64,000 bases of DNA, taken from NCBI RefSeq assembly GCF_026914185.1, contig NC_070572.1, positions 248,001 through 312,000 of the forward strand. The letters run 5' to 3'. The position numbers and the translations under genes were made by a program. Of this stretch, positions 43,930 to 54,120 are shown piece after piece (positions within the stretch are counted from its first letter, which is position 1; each line of letters starts with the position of its first letter). Under the pieces are notes generated by a model. That model saw only the letters and a program-made list of their open reading frames with translations, did not search any database and had not been told where the DNA came from. The stretch comes from Puccinia triticina (lineage: Eukaryota; Basidiomycota; Pucciniomycetes; Pucciniales; Pucciniaceae).

Positions 43930-44110
43930 ATTCCCTCTTTGCAGGGCCTGGGCCTGCCTGGGCCGGTACAGCCTGGATGGCGCCGATAACTCTCCTGGGG
44001 AGCGCCCAGGAGGGACTGTTAAGTTCGGGCTGGCGTGGAGCGCCCGAGCCTCCGAAGAAGGCTTCGGAGCTTAGGCTTCGGAGGGTCCCTGCGCGACGGC
44101 GTCCATAAAT
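43930..44110. repeat. GC-rich inverted-repeat block
   Basis: Contains CTCCTGGGGAGCGCCCAGGAG and CTCCGAAG...CTTCGGAG palindromes and ends with GGAGGGTCCCTGCGCGACGG. Related CCCTGCGGGA and CCCTCC(N)GGAGG blocks recur at 44395-44440 and at both ends of 62497-63110. Confidence 0.5.
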
Positions 44111-44603
44111 AAAAAAATATGTTCCTTGTATTTATGTAATATTATTTCATCAGATGATGTTGCCACTGCCAGTGTCATTATGTTTCTGTGGATGTTGCTG
44201 TACCGGTTATACAGAATCATTCACAAAATAGAATGAGATGGAGTAGATGGAGTCCATCTACTGGAAAAGCCCCTTCGAATGTAGGGTGACCTTATAACCA
44301 GATGATAATAGACAGAGGGCCTTCAACGGATCAAAAAGAAAGTCCAAATTATTTGATAAATAATTCTGTCAGGCAGGAGGGGTGACATCTGTAGTTCAAG
44401 TCCCTCCTTCCGAGGGCCCCTGCGGGAAGGCGTCTGGACTCTGCACCCAGCTGAGGCCTGCGCTAGGGGGTTCCAGGTGATGATGATGAGAGTGGTGTAA
44501 AGAAATCCGCTTGTGAAGTTGTAGAAGAAAGGTGTTGGTTGTGTAAACACCAGACTCCCTTTTGTCCGAGTGGCCAAGCTGAAAGTCATCTTCCCAACCA
44601 ACC

Positions 44604-46660
44604 ATGGAAGACCCCAAGCCAGACACAGACACAGTCCAATCGCCGACGACCGACTCGGCAGTAGCCCGACTGGACGAAGCCTCCTACCAGGACGGAATCC
44701 AGGAACGCCAGGCCATTCTAGATGCACAAGCGGCCGAAGGCTCCAAGGACGAGTCGGTCTGGCAGGCAGAGAACGAAGGTCAGCAGTCCATAGCACTCCT
44801 CGACTTTGTACTTCGAACCACTCATCAATCCAGTTTCTATTTGAACAAACAGAGCTACTGAACGAATTCAAGGAAGGCACAGAGGTATGTAGCTCGATCC
44901 GGCCGATGCCCATATCCCCTGGCGGTCCGGAGGGCGCTGACATACATGTGGACGCTTCACTCGTGAATCAAACCAAATCTCTACGACAAATCAGGAGCTC
45001 GAACTATCGCATTCGCGGATCAGAACCCTCCGAGGATTCGAGCGACATCTGCGCCGATTGGCACCCTCTTTGAAGCGGATCAACCTGCGCCAGAACCTAA
45101 TCAACCAGCTCAGGTTCAGCCCCAAGATCGATGGCAAAGCATCCGGCTCCATCCCGCTCGACGCTAAAGACTCTGAACCCGAACACCCCCCTGAACACTG
45201 TGACCATCAAGACTTAGACGTAGTAGAGGTGATTGCACCCTTTGAACATTTGCAAGCCTTGGAGGAACTGGATCTGTACGACAACCAGATCGGGAAGATC
45301 GAGGGTCTCGATAGCCTCCAAAACCTGAAGTACTTTAACCCTTATTCGTTCCTTGCTTGATTTCTGGTCGAGTAACTGATTATATCGACCCGTTCCATTT
45401 CCGCTCATCCGCTGCGATCGGATTCCGACGATCATCCGTCCACACAGAACCTTGGATTTCAGCTTCAACCTGATCAGGCGGATCGAAAACCTTGACCCGT
45501 TGCGCTCATTGTCGACCCTCTACCTCATCCAAAATAAGGTTTGAATTATAGCCTTCTCGGTCCTATCATCCCAGTTTGACGTCTTACACCCATTCTGGAG
45601 AGGCTGAACTAATCAAATCTTTACTTTTTATTAACTTCAAACAATTCTATCTGCCAGATTTCTCAGATTGAGGCGCTCGATCATCTTTCGGACACGCTCA
45701 CCAGCTTGGAACTTGGAAGTAACCGGATTCGAGTCTGTTCAATCCACACTCACGACTTCTTTCAATTTTCTTTGTATATAAGCAAATACTAATTCGGTTG
45801 ATGTTGCACAGCACATCGCCAACTTGGCTTGTCTGACCAACCTGACTGAGCTGTGGCTAGGGCGGAACAAGATCTCCAAACTCGAAGGATTAGATGCTCT
45901 CGTCAACCTGCGAAGTGTGCGTCTCAAACCCAAACAACTAAACAAGTCTTGTTTTTAATGTATGCTACCTCTTCTAGCTATCGATCCAATCGAACCGGAT
46001 TGTTAAACTCGAAGGCTTAGAGAATCTCGTCAAATTGGAAGAGTTATACATCAGCCACAACGGCCTGACATCGATAGGAGAAGGCCTTTCCACAAATGTG
46101 AATCAATTCCCCCCTTGATCAAACAAAAGCAAGCGAGCTGACAGGAACAATTGGGGATGGATAGAAAAAACTGAGGGTCTTGGACATCGGCGCGAATGAG
46201 ATTAACGACATGAAGGGGATCGAGGGTCTCAGCCACTTGGAAGAACTATGGGTTAGTCTGTTTTATTCGTTACTGCATCCACACCCCGATGGCATTATAT
46301 GCTGCACATTCATGATGGACAACTGACGAAGTGCATGGACTCCACCGTCTGGAAAAAAAATAAAGGCCAACAACAATAAGATGACGGTGGCCGGTTGGAG
46401 TGCCATCGAAGGGGCTTTGTGCCAAACCGCAATGCCAAATCTCCAGACTGTTTATCTCGAAGGAAACCCCCTCCAGCTTGAAATGGGCGCTAACTATCGC
46501 AGGAAAATCATGCTTGCTTGTCCTCAGCTTATCCAAATCGACGCCACGTATGTTCCCTCCTCACCCTTGTTGGCTTTCTTGTTCTTTCCTTCTTTGAACC
46601 GGGGCTTACCATTGTATATCACCTCTCTCTGATCCTTATAGATTTGTCAAAACTCAATAG
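44604..46660 (+). CDS. SDS22: SDS22, protein phosphatase 1 regulatory subunit (10 exons)
   Basis: Exons 44604-44778, 44853-44884, 44995-45329, 45448-45538, 45658-45732, 45812-45916, 45978-46097, 46165-46251, 46366-46547 and 46642-46660 give 406 residues, in phase to the TAG. SDS22 binds the PP1 catalytic subunit and helps its biogenesis and mitotic function. After an acidic N-terminus comes a run of about ten 22-residue leucine-rich repeats of the SDS22 type. Examples are LEELDLYDNQIGKIEGLDSL, LDFSFNLIRRIENLDPLRSL, LYLIQNKISQIEALDHL, LTELWLGRNKISKLEGLDAL, LSIQSNRIVKLEGLENL and LRVLDIGANEINDMKGIEGL. The LRR cap follows (LQTVYLEGNPLQ...YRRKIMLACPQLIQID). Introns fall between or inside single repeats. 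The 19-bp last exon encoding TFVKTQ matches the conserved SDS22 end. A polar insert of about 40 residues after the first LRR is unusual. Confidence 0.9.
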
Positions 46661-47431
46661 AGTCGAGTTGAAAATTCAACCAAAAAAAATCGAAATGAAA
46701 TGAAATAGGAAGTGATCTTCCAGAATTATTATTATACCAAAGTCTAGTCCACCCATCTCTCGTCCTTCTTAGAAAACCTGTTGGATGTGTACCACTATGC
46801 TCGAAATCTATCTTCCGCTTTCCTCACCCGGTTTGCGCCCGGCCTGGCATCATACAACTTGTGCTTTGCCCACACCTCAAGTATCTGGATATCTGGGATT
46901 GAATTTGGCTTCTGGGATCTGTACGCTGACCATTTTTTCAGTTGATGAGTCATCCACTGTACACAAAAATACGTATTTATACACCTGGGGAGTCCATCCA
47001 CGGGGAAATCACGCGGATTCCACGAGGACTCCACGTGGTAGCCTAAGGCTGCGTCCCGAAAGCGGGGTTCGGGGCATGACTTCGGGATCATGCCCCGGGC
47101 TACGGGGTCCGGGATTGGCCTCAGGAATCCCCCGAAACCCCGGGGCATATGATGGTTTTTTGCGAAGGGAGGATTCCCTGGGGAATGATGTCTTTTTTTG
47201 GGTTTTTATGTTTGTTTTTGTAATTCCAGTGGCCATCAAGTATATACAGGACTGTTTTATCTAGAGCTTGAGGGAAAAGGAAATGAAATGAGAGGCCGAG
47301 CGGAGCCTGAGGGAAAAGAAAACAAGATGAGAGGCCGATCGAGTAGCTAGAGACTGACAGAAAAGGGCACACGCGCGGACAAGAACCCCAGCAAACGGGT
47401 GTAGACATAACAAGAAAAGGGAATCAGAAGC
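46661..47431. other. Intergenic with GC-rich palindromic island
   Basis: 46990-47160 is rich in short palindromes and in CCCCGGGGCAT, CACGTGG and GGATTCC words. Similar words recur at 61820-62060, so it is probably an inserted repeat. No coding signal. Confidence 0.4.
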
Positions 47432-47955
47432 CTAGAAAGGGCCATCAAAGGCTTGGAACCATCCCTTGAGACACAAGAGATGCTTGATGCTCCTTGGTTG
47501 GAGCGCGGATCGTTGCCAGGAGACGATTCGTCGTCCTTTGGAGAACACGCGCTCGGAAGCAGCGCTAGTTGCCGGGATTGAAAGGAATTTCCGTGCCATT
47601 TGTGACAGGATCGGATAAGTCCTCTGTTGACCGGCCCAACAAGCAAGGATCTTGCTGCCCTGCGGATCGGAATCCTCCTTCAAGTAGCGGGAGATCTTGG
47701 CTTCAATCCCCTCAATCGGTGGGGGTGGTTGGTAAAAAGCAGCTGCTAAGAAGTTCGAGGGACCTGATCCAGAGGCTCGGGCCATTGGGTTCGGGTTGCT
47801 AGCAGGCTCGGTCATCCCAAGCTGATCCTTGAATTCGTGGGCAGCAGCGCGGAAAGTTGAAATGACATCATCAACCGAGAGCAAATAGTGATTGTGAATG
47901 AAGTTTTTGTGGGCCTTCCAGAAGCTAACCTTGAAAGTGGGGTCGAGTACTATCG
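47432..47955 (-). pseudogene. hAT transposase C-terminal fragment
   Basis: The minus frame starts mid-protein at VLDPTFKVSFWKAHKNF and runs through a Pro-rich spacer to a full hATC dimerisation domain. That domain shows ISRYLKED, ILACWAGQQRTYPILSQMAR, LSIPATSAASERVFSKGRRI and LQPRSIKHLLCLKGW, then a stop. Everything upstream of this, including BED finger and catalytic core, is absent: the frame meets the TA-flanked element that begins at 47965. It is the tail of an older hAT copy cut by that insertion or by deletion. Confidence 0.75.
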
Positions 47956-47964
47956 CACATATTA

Positions 47965-49394
47965 GGGGGGTTCACGTTAGCCTGATTTCGAAATCAGTCT
48001 GCAAACCTTGCTAAAAATTCGATGCCTGCTCATGCAGGCCAATGCAAGGAATTTTCTGCAGCTGGCCTTGCATCAGCAAGCCAAACCAGCAGGGGCGTTC
48101 ACGTTGCCCGTTGTTGCCCAGCATACATATGTACATAACCCAATCTGCAAGCACATACAAGATCCTACAAGATCATACATACCGTCACCAACATCCCAGA
48201 CTCCCCAGACCTCATCAAGATGCCCCGCGCTTCGCACCCCCAAATAAAACTTCTTTAATTGCTAAAAAAAGGGCCTGAGAACCCACACATGCTGATCTTG
48301 CAAAGATTGTCCCACCCAGCCCCTTCCCGGTGCAAGAATGCCTCCTTGGCCTTCAGTTACCCCTCCCAATGGCATAGGTCATCAAAGGGAGAAGACAGTG
48401 GCCATTGAGAGGACTCTCTTCCTCTAGATGTGCAGTCGGACCGGCCATTGAAGGGAGTGTTTACTCCATTCAATGGCCAGTCTCATTGTCAAGCATTTAC
48501 AAGTGCCAAGGATTTTGCCCGGTGGGAATGAATCATTCTTGGCAAGCATATGTGCAGGTGATTGCCAGGGAGCAACCTCGGCAAGGATGTAGACTAGCTG
48601 GTGCATTGTAAGGAGCAATATTCCCTCCGGGGCCCGGCGAGCGAAGACACCTTCCGCCGTCCGGCCAGCCAATACACATAGCTGCTGTCCGCCTGGAGCA
48701 GCCTTCCTTGGCTAGCAGGTACAGACTGCTCCATGGTGGAATCCTTCCCGATGTGCAGGTGCTCACCAAAGAAGTTACCTTTTTTTACGCGGTTGTTGTT
48801 CTGGTGGAGACTGTTGCTGATTTGTCCTTGCAACTGGCTCTCTTTTTGGAAATAGAGAAGTTTTATTCAATTCCTCCCGCGCTTCCACCCGTCAGTCAAT
48901 CATCCGCGACTTTTTCTTCTTGTACGCGTTTTATTACGGAGAAGCCCTTGATGATCTGATGGTGTCTCTCAAACCCCAACAAAACACACCCCACGACTTC
49001 CACTCCTCTCTGAGCATTCTGGACGACATCATCGACGTTTTCCAGATTGTAGTAACGAACCGCTATCTGCAACCCCAAGCTTGTCCAACCGAGCGTCAAG
49101 CCTACGACATTGCTCAATTATTTCAAGTACCGGACTAAGCCGAAAAATCTGGGCACAACCAAGTGAGCGGCAGATGTCTGGTATGGTATGCCTTGTGTCT
49201 GTATGTGTATGTATTTAGATATGTATGTACATATGGGCCTACATACAATAAAGTTTTCAGCAGGCCTTTTATGTTTGAGGCCTTGCTGAAGGGAATGCTT
49301 ATGCAGTATTTTTTTTAAGTTTATGCAGGAAGTGTGCATGAGATTTGAAACCATCTGTGACCAGCAGCCAAAATCAGGCTAATGTGAACCCCCC
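47965..49394. mobile_element. TA-flanked TIR element A (Tc1/mariner-like MITE, 1430 bp)
   Basis: Left end GGGGGGTTCACGTTAGCCTG and right end CAGGCTAATGTGAACCCCCC are near-perfect inverses, each followed by TA (47963-47964 and 49395-49396), as expected for Tc1/mariner-type insertion. It shares its outer 14 bp with element B. The interior has no transposase but carries a coding-like stretch at about 48847-49138. Confidence 0.7.
48847..49138 (+). pseudogene. Coding-like fragment inside element A
   Basis: One plus frame reads as a well-composed protein segment of about 95 residues (REVLFNSSRASTRQ, then RDFFFLYAFYYGEALDDL, then LSILDDIIDVFQIVVTNRYL) and stops at 49138. No start codon or known family was recognised. 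It could be a captured host gene piece or an element gene remnant. Confidence 0.35.
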
Positions 49395-49399
49395 TATTA

Positions 49400-49592
49400 G
49401 GGGGGTTCACGTTGCAAAAAAAGCAATGCTGATTTCGTCTGCTCATGCAGCTGTGAGTAAGGTTTATGCCTTGCAGATTGCTTCCAAAGGGGAGCTGCCC
49501 AGCCAAACCTTTTTGCTTTCTCACAATTTTCAAAAGCTGCATCTGCTGGTTTTGGTTGCTGATTTTTGAAATCAGCCTTACGTGAACCCCCC
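49400..49592. mobile_element. TA-flanked TIR element B (MITE, 193 bp)
   Basis: Ends GGGGGGTTCACGTTGC and TACGTGAACCCCCC, with TA on both sides (49398-49399 and 49593-49594). Only 5 bp separate it from element A. An inner GCTGATTT...AAATCAGC pair adds to the hairpin. Confidence 0.75.
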
Positions 49593-49594
49593 TA

Positions 49595-49946
49595 TTGTCT
49601 TTTTCAAGAAGCTTGGACAAAATTCCGATTTTTTTTGTTTCATTATGGACATAAATCTGTGAAAATCCAGATCCAGCTTGAGGATCCAATTTGGCTGGCT
49701 CACCTATGGATCTTCAGGGTGATGCAGATCCCACACTGGTCATTGCAAATCCCACCCTGCAACATTACACCCGGCAGCAATAAGGTTGGCATGTGGGTCT
49801 GAAAACCTTACTGCACTGCATCATCACATTCACAGCCCCTGGCCCGCTACCGCCGCCACTACCCATCCGCCCGCACGCCACCACCAGCCATCTTTCTGCC
49901 CGCCTACCACAACCACAACCACCTACCCACCCGCCTGCCAGAGAAA
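49595..49946. other. Intergenic/5' flank of a Tc1-type transposase
   Basis: Pro- and His-codon-rich (CCACCA/CACCCG) stretch at 49840-49930; no supported ORF. No terminal repeat of the transposase element was recognised here. Confidence 0.35.
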
Positions 49947-51118
49947 ATGGGATTCCAAAAATACGACCCCGGAACCAAGATTGCAACCGTCTGTATGATT
50001 GCTCAATTGCACTCAAGAGCTTCAGTCTGCAACACGCTCGGCTTTTCAATCTCATGCCAGTCTATGGACCGCTGGATGCAGCTCTACCATGCAACTCAAC
50101 GGGTCATTCGTGATCCTTCCAAATATGAAAAGAAAGGCCCTACTTGATTGCTCACCACTGAAGACCAGATATTCATCAAAGAATTGCTCCGTTGCAAGCC
50201 AGGATTGTTCTTGGACAAGCTCCAAGAACGGCTTTATGATGAAACCAACACCCTCTTGAGTCTCACTACCCTCCACCGCAACCTCGTCGAGAATATGGAG
50301 ATCACTTTGAAGAAAGCCAACACACTGAACATCAAGAAATCTCTTGTCACCAAGCATGATTTCATCGAACGGATGGCATCAGTGCCTGCTGAGTATTTGG
50401 TTTTTACCGGCGAGTTTTTTCATCTGTGCTCCTCATTCATCAGCTCCATTGCTGATGTTTAATTGGATGCTTCTAGATGAATCATCTATCTGCTTGAAGG
50501 ACTTACTGCAAACATTTTCACGTTCCCCCAAGGGTACTCAAGCCAATAGGACAATTATCGATTCAAATGCAACTCGTTTCACGCTCTTGCCTGCCATTGG
50601 TTTCAATGGTATACTGGCTGTGACTGTGACCGACGACAACGTCAAGGGTTCCAACTTTGGGCACTTCTTGAAGTATTCCCTGGTAAGTCTGTATCCATTT
50701 ACATCAATATTGGCTGTGTCATACTACTTACTCAGCTATTTTTGCGTCTACATATACACAGCTCCTGCGAATGAACCGCTACCCAGATAACAACTCAGTT
50801 CTTGTTCTGGATAATGCAAAAGTCCATATTGGGGAACAAGTCCATTGGTTATGTGAAAACGCTGGGGTGAAGATAGTTTTTCTGCCAACCTACACCCCTG
50901 AGCTCAATCCCATTGAGTTCTGTTTCTCTCAGGTTAAGTTGGATCTTTGTTGCTCTCAAGCCCTCGTCAGGTGTGCGGACCCCAAGTGGGTGATTGAACG
51001 CACAATGTATCAAGTAGTTTCTGCTCGGCTTTGTCAAAAGCTCTTTAATAATGCAGGTTACCTTTGCCCCGACACGTTGGATGATCTCAACCTCCATGAG
51101 TTCCATTTTTCTGAATGA
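49947..51118 (+). pseudogene. Tc1/mariner (IS630, DDE_3) transposase with one nonsense codon
   Basis: Exons 49947-50409, 50477-50682 and 50762-51118 keep one frame. The N-terminal helix-turn-helix part (GTKIATVCMIAQL, TLGFSISCQSMDRWM) is followed by an in-frame TGA at 50145, then the frame continues with ELLRCKPGLFLDKLQERLY. DDE_3 marks are VFTDESSIC (first Asp at the exon 1-2 join), SVLVLDNAKVHIG (second Asp) and PTYTPELNPIEFCFSQVK (Glu). Intron 1 starts with GC instead of GT (GCGAGT) and may be a GC-AG intron or a damaged donor. Apart from these two points the gene is open, so the copy is young or only just dead. Confidence 0.8.
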
Positions 51119-51628
51119 CTATCCCAGTTTCCCTGTTGTAGTTAGTCTTTTGGTCTTTTGGCTCTCCCAGCGACGCTTTATCTCAGCGGTGGTGTCTCTC
51201 TACTATATATATTTTTATCTATATTATAGCGGGATTATTTACCAAGTTCATTTCTTGGACTGACACCGTGAATCCTTTGTGCCCCACCCAACATTCATTA
51301 GATGAGTGATTGATCAAAATGGGCGAAATCAAGGGCTTACAGCTGGTTAGGCACTGCAAGCGTGTAAGATGACACCAAATCCGACTGTGAGCCTATTGTC
51401 GGACGCAGGTGGTCGGTCGGAGCGGCCCTTATCTCTGCTGCTGGCTCTTGGCCTTGCTGCTTCCCACGGTAGGTTAGGTTGGGCCATTCCACATGATTGG
51501 GCCGTGTGGTCAGATTGATGCATGTGACCGGACCCACAAACTAACAGACCCGCAGGCTGTCATTGCAGTCCGGTGGGGTTGGCCTTTTGGGCAGGGCACT
51601 GTGGTTGACTCTGACATGGCCTGGTGCA

Positions 51629-51634
51629 TATAAG
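51629..51634 (+). promoter_or_regulatory. TATA box of the plus-strand orphan gene
   Basis: CATATAAGAG about 125 bp before the ATG at 51758, after a GC-rich stretch. Confidence 0.45.
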
Positions 51635-51757
51635 AGGCAGAGGTTTGGCGCAATGTTTGATCAATCACCAGTTCCCTCGCTTCCTCTGGGCTGCCTTTTA
51701 TCCCTTCTTCCTACGCTCTGCGGTTGCACCTTCAGAGTAGATTAGATACAACCAGCT

Positions 51758-53247
51758 ATGTCCAAAAACCCTGGCAAAATACTCTGCCCAGAAACCCAGG
51801 CAGAAGAAGACACCTCACTGGTTGCCAGATCTCCTCGTCTTGCCTCCGTTGGTCTGGACTACTTGGGATTTATCACAAATGGTCAGAAGCCCGAGTTTCC
51901 TCATTGTAGTTTTTCTCCCGGGCGCGCTCCTTGGACAATCATATCACCTATCAGAGACTTAGGCGACATGAACATCGACCTGCTTTCAATGACTTGGGAG
52001 GAGTTCCAAATTTTGGCGTTAGAACACGTGAAACAAAGCCATACGGTGAATCCACTCTTTTGCCTTTTGCATGATGCCAATTATATTGGGGCCCTTGAAT
52101 GGCGTGTCACACTATTGGGGCATCCGTATTACACTGCTGCAAACAAGATTCAGGTTGCCAGCGACGCCTTGTTCTCCAAGTTTGCAGAGGCCGCCTACAA
52201 CTTTTTTCCCAATGCAGTCGTCTTTAAGATGATTATGCGTGAACCAAATGACCCTCCTGCGGATGTGAGTCCAATTAATTACTTCGGTAATTTAGATTCA
52301 CTTTGTTTTGTAGTTAACTAATTTCTGCCCTTGCTTCTGTTGTCCTTCCACTAGTCAATGCCGGCCGACGGGAATTCCGTCAAAAGAGCTCACCCAGTGG
52401 ACGCCAATGGAGAGCGCCGTCCCACTATTGCCTTGCGGACCCCCGGAGCATATAGGTTCCAAGTAAGTCTCTCGGGTTTGACAGGCACATCAGGATGTAA
52501 AATTCATCGTTGATTTTATTATCTGATTGCAGAAGTACCCAGCAGTCAGCAGTTCCGGGAATCAAGGCCTTTCAACTGGGCTGTCCAACACCGTTCAAGC
52601 TGGCCCCGACGACGGGGTCAATGCATCCCCTTTGGGAGGCAGGGGCCATGGCGCCGTTCAGAACAACATCAGTGTGGCTATGGTTATGGTTACCCAGTGA
52701 TCCCGCAATACTGATGAGCATTTACTCGCAGCAATCAACTGGGAGCCGCAGTGTTACACGCGCCGTCACAAAGGACGGTCCCAAAGGAATGTCCACCCCC
52801 AAGACTCATGAGGTGGGGCCCTCTCCCTTGGCAACCAACACGACCGCCCCACGCGTCCCGGCTGGACGTCAGCCAGTATCAACAGACAAGATTGAAGTGA
52901 TCTGCAGGCCTCTGACTGCTACAGCCCGCCGCGTGGTTTCTCTCCCATCGACTCGAGTTATCCAGTTGCCTCAAGCCGGTCCTACCCACCAAGCAAGGAT
53001 CCCACTCGGCCCTGAACCACCTGAGTTGCAAAGCGTCCCCTTCAAGAGGTTCCTGGACGTCGCCGGCATTCATTCAAAGGATTCTGGAACCCGACACCGA
53101 TTGAGCGCCCATGGGATAATACATTGGACCTTTTTCAGAAGTGCGTCAGAGCAGGCATTACTTGATTTGGGATTCCCTATTGGGACTGCCCGCCTACTTT
53201 GCGAGGGGGTCGCTCTACTTGAACAAGATGTTTATTCCCATAGATAG
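51758..53247 (+). pseudogene. Lineage-specific gene with C-terminal SAM-like domain (frameshifted)
   Basis: Exons 51758-52264 and 52355-52462 are in phase (GTGAGT...CACTAG), and a third exon starts at 52533. Exon 1 encodes 169 residues with a WEEFQILALEHVKQ helix and a globular-looking part (LFCLLHDANYIGALEWRVTLLGHPYY, FAEAAYNFFPNAVVFKMIM). In exon 3 the phase-correct frame stops near 52700, but another frame stays open to 53247. That frame ends in a SAM-like helical domain (FKRFLDVAGI, RHRLSAHGIIHWTFFRSASEQALLDLGFPIGTARLL). A frameshift or missed splice lies between 52533 and 52700. I do not know the function. Similar orphan proteins are, to my knowledge, repeated in Puccinia genomes. It converges on a related gene at 54121-55797. 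Confidence 0.55.
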
Positions 53248-54120
53248 ATGTAGCACACTTCACTCAGTTCCTTACCGGAGATACCTAAAGGAGAGGTTCT
53301 GTATTGTTATTGACATAGTTGTTAGGCCAAGCCAACATTCCAACTCTGCTATTTTGCCGCTGGTCTCTCCCTGGAAAGTACACTTATTAAGGATAGGTTA
53401 TTTAGTGTTATGTTATTGACTTAGTAGTTTGTCCTCTCTCTCCAGAAAATATACTTAAATATTAGTGATCTATTCCTTCTGCTTAGCGCGCGAGGGTCTT
53501 GTGAGTCTTTGGCTCAAGGAGAGCTTGAGCAATTTCTAGTGTGAGCAGACATTTGCGCAAGCCTTCATTGGCCTCAAGCACAGAGTACATCGGCAGATGA
53601 TTAGTTTGAGTGCCTTAGTGATGAACTTCTTTTGCTTAGTGCGCAATCCTTGTGAGTCTTTGGCTCAGAGGGCGACCATTTTGCTTGCTGAGAGCTTTTG
53701 GGTCAGAGCGCAAGGCATTAAGAGTGCATTCAGCCACTGATATCAAGTGCAGACCATGTTTGTATATGTATTTTCATGGGTAGGAAGAAACTAAATGTTC
53801 AACCAAGGTGATGACAGGAAATGGAGAGATCAATCAGGAAACCAAGTGCAGTATTTGTAATTGTAGGTCAGCAAGAGAGAGGAGAGATCGGCAAACCAAG
53901 CAAGGGCAGACTGACTGTTTTTATCTTTGTAGAAAAAAAGAGAGAGGAAACAGTCGTGTATTGTATATATTTTTGGTGAGAGAGAGGAAACAGTCGTGTA
54001 TTGTATGAATTTTTGTCAGACCGAGAAAAAGAGAACCCAAACACTGGACAAGAAAGACCAATCAAGCAACAGACAGCAAAATACCCAAATACACTATTCC
54101 CTTTGACGGCAAAGGCGGCG
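53248..54120. other. Intergenic between two convergent orphan genes
   Basis: Shared 3' region. It contains a duplicated block around GCTTAG(C/T)GCG...TTGTGAGTCTTTGGCTCA (53484-53515 and 53634-53667), and a duplicated AGAGAGAGGAAACAGTCGTG (53939 and 53979). Confidence 0.45.

Noticed and set aside
44323..44943. 206-codon minus ORF across the start of SDS22
   Set aside because: Antisense to SDS22 exon 1 and its promoter, with no family motif; SDS22 exons on plus explain the openness.
46795..47239. Overlapping ORFs in both strands after SDS22
   Set aside because: They arise from a GC-rich palindromic repeat that recurs near 61820-62060.
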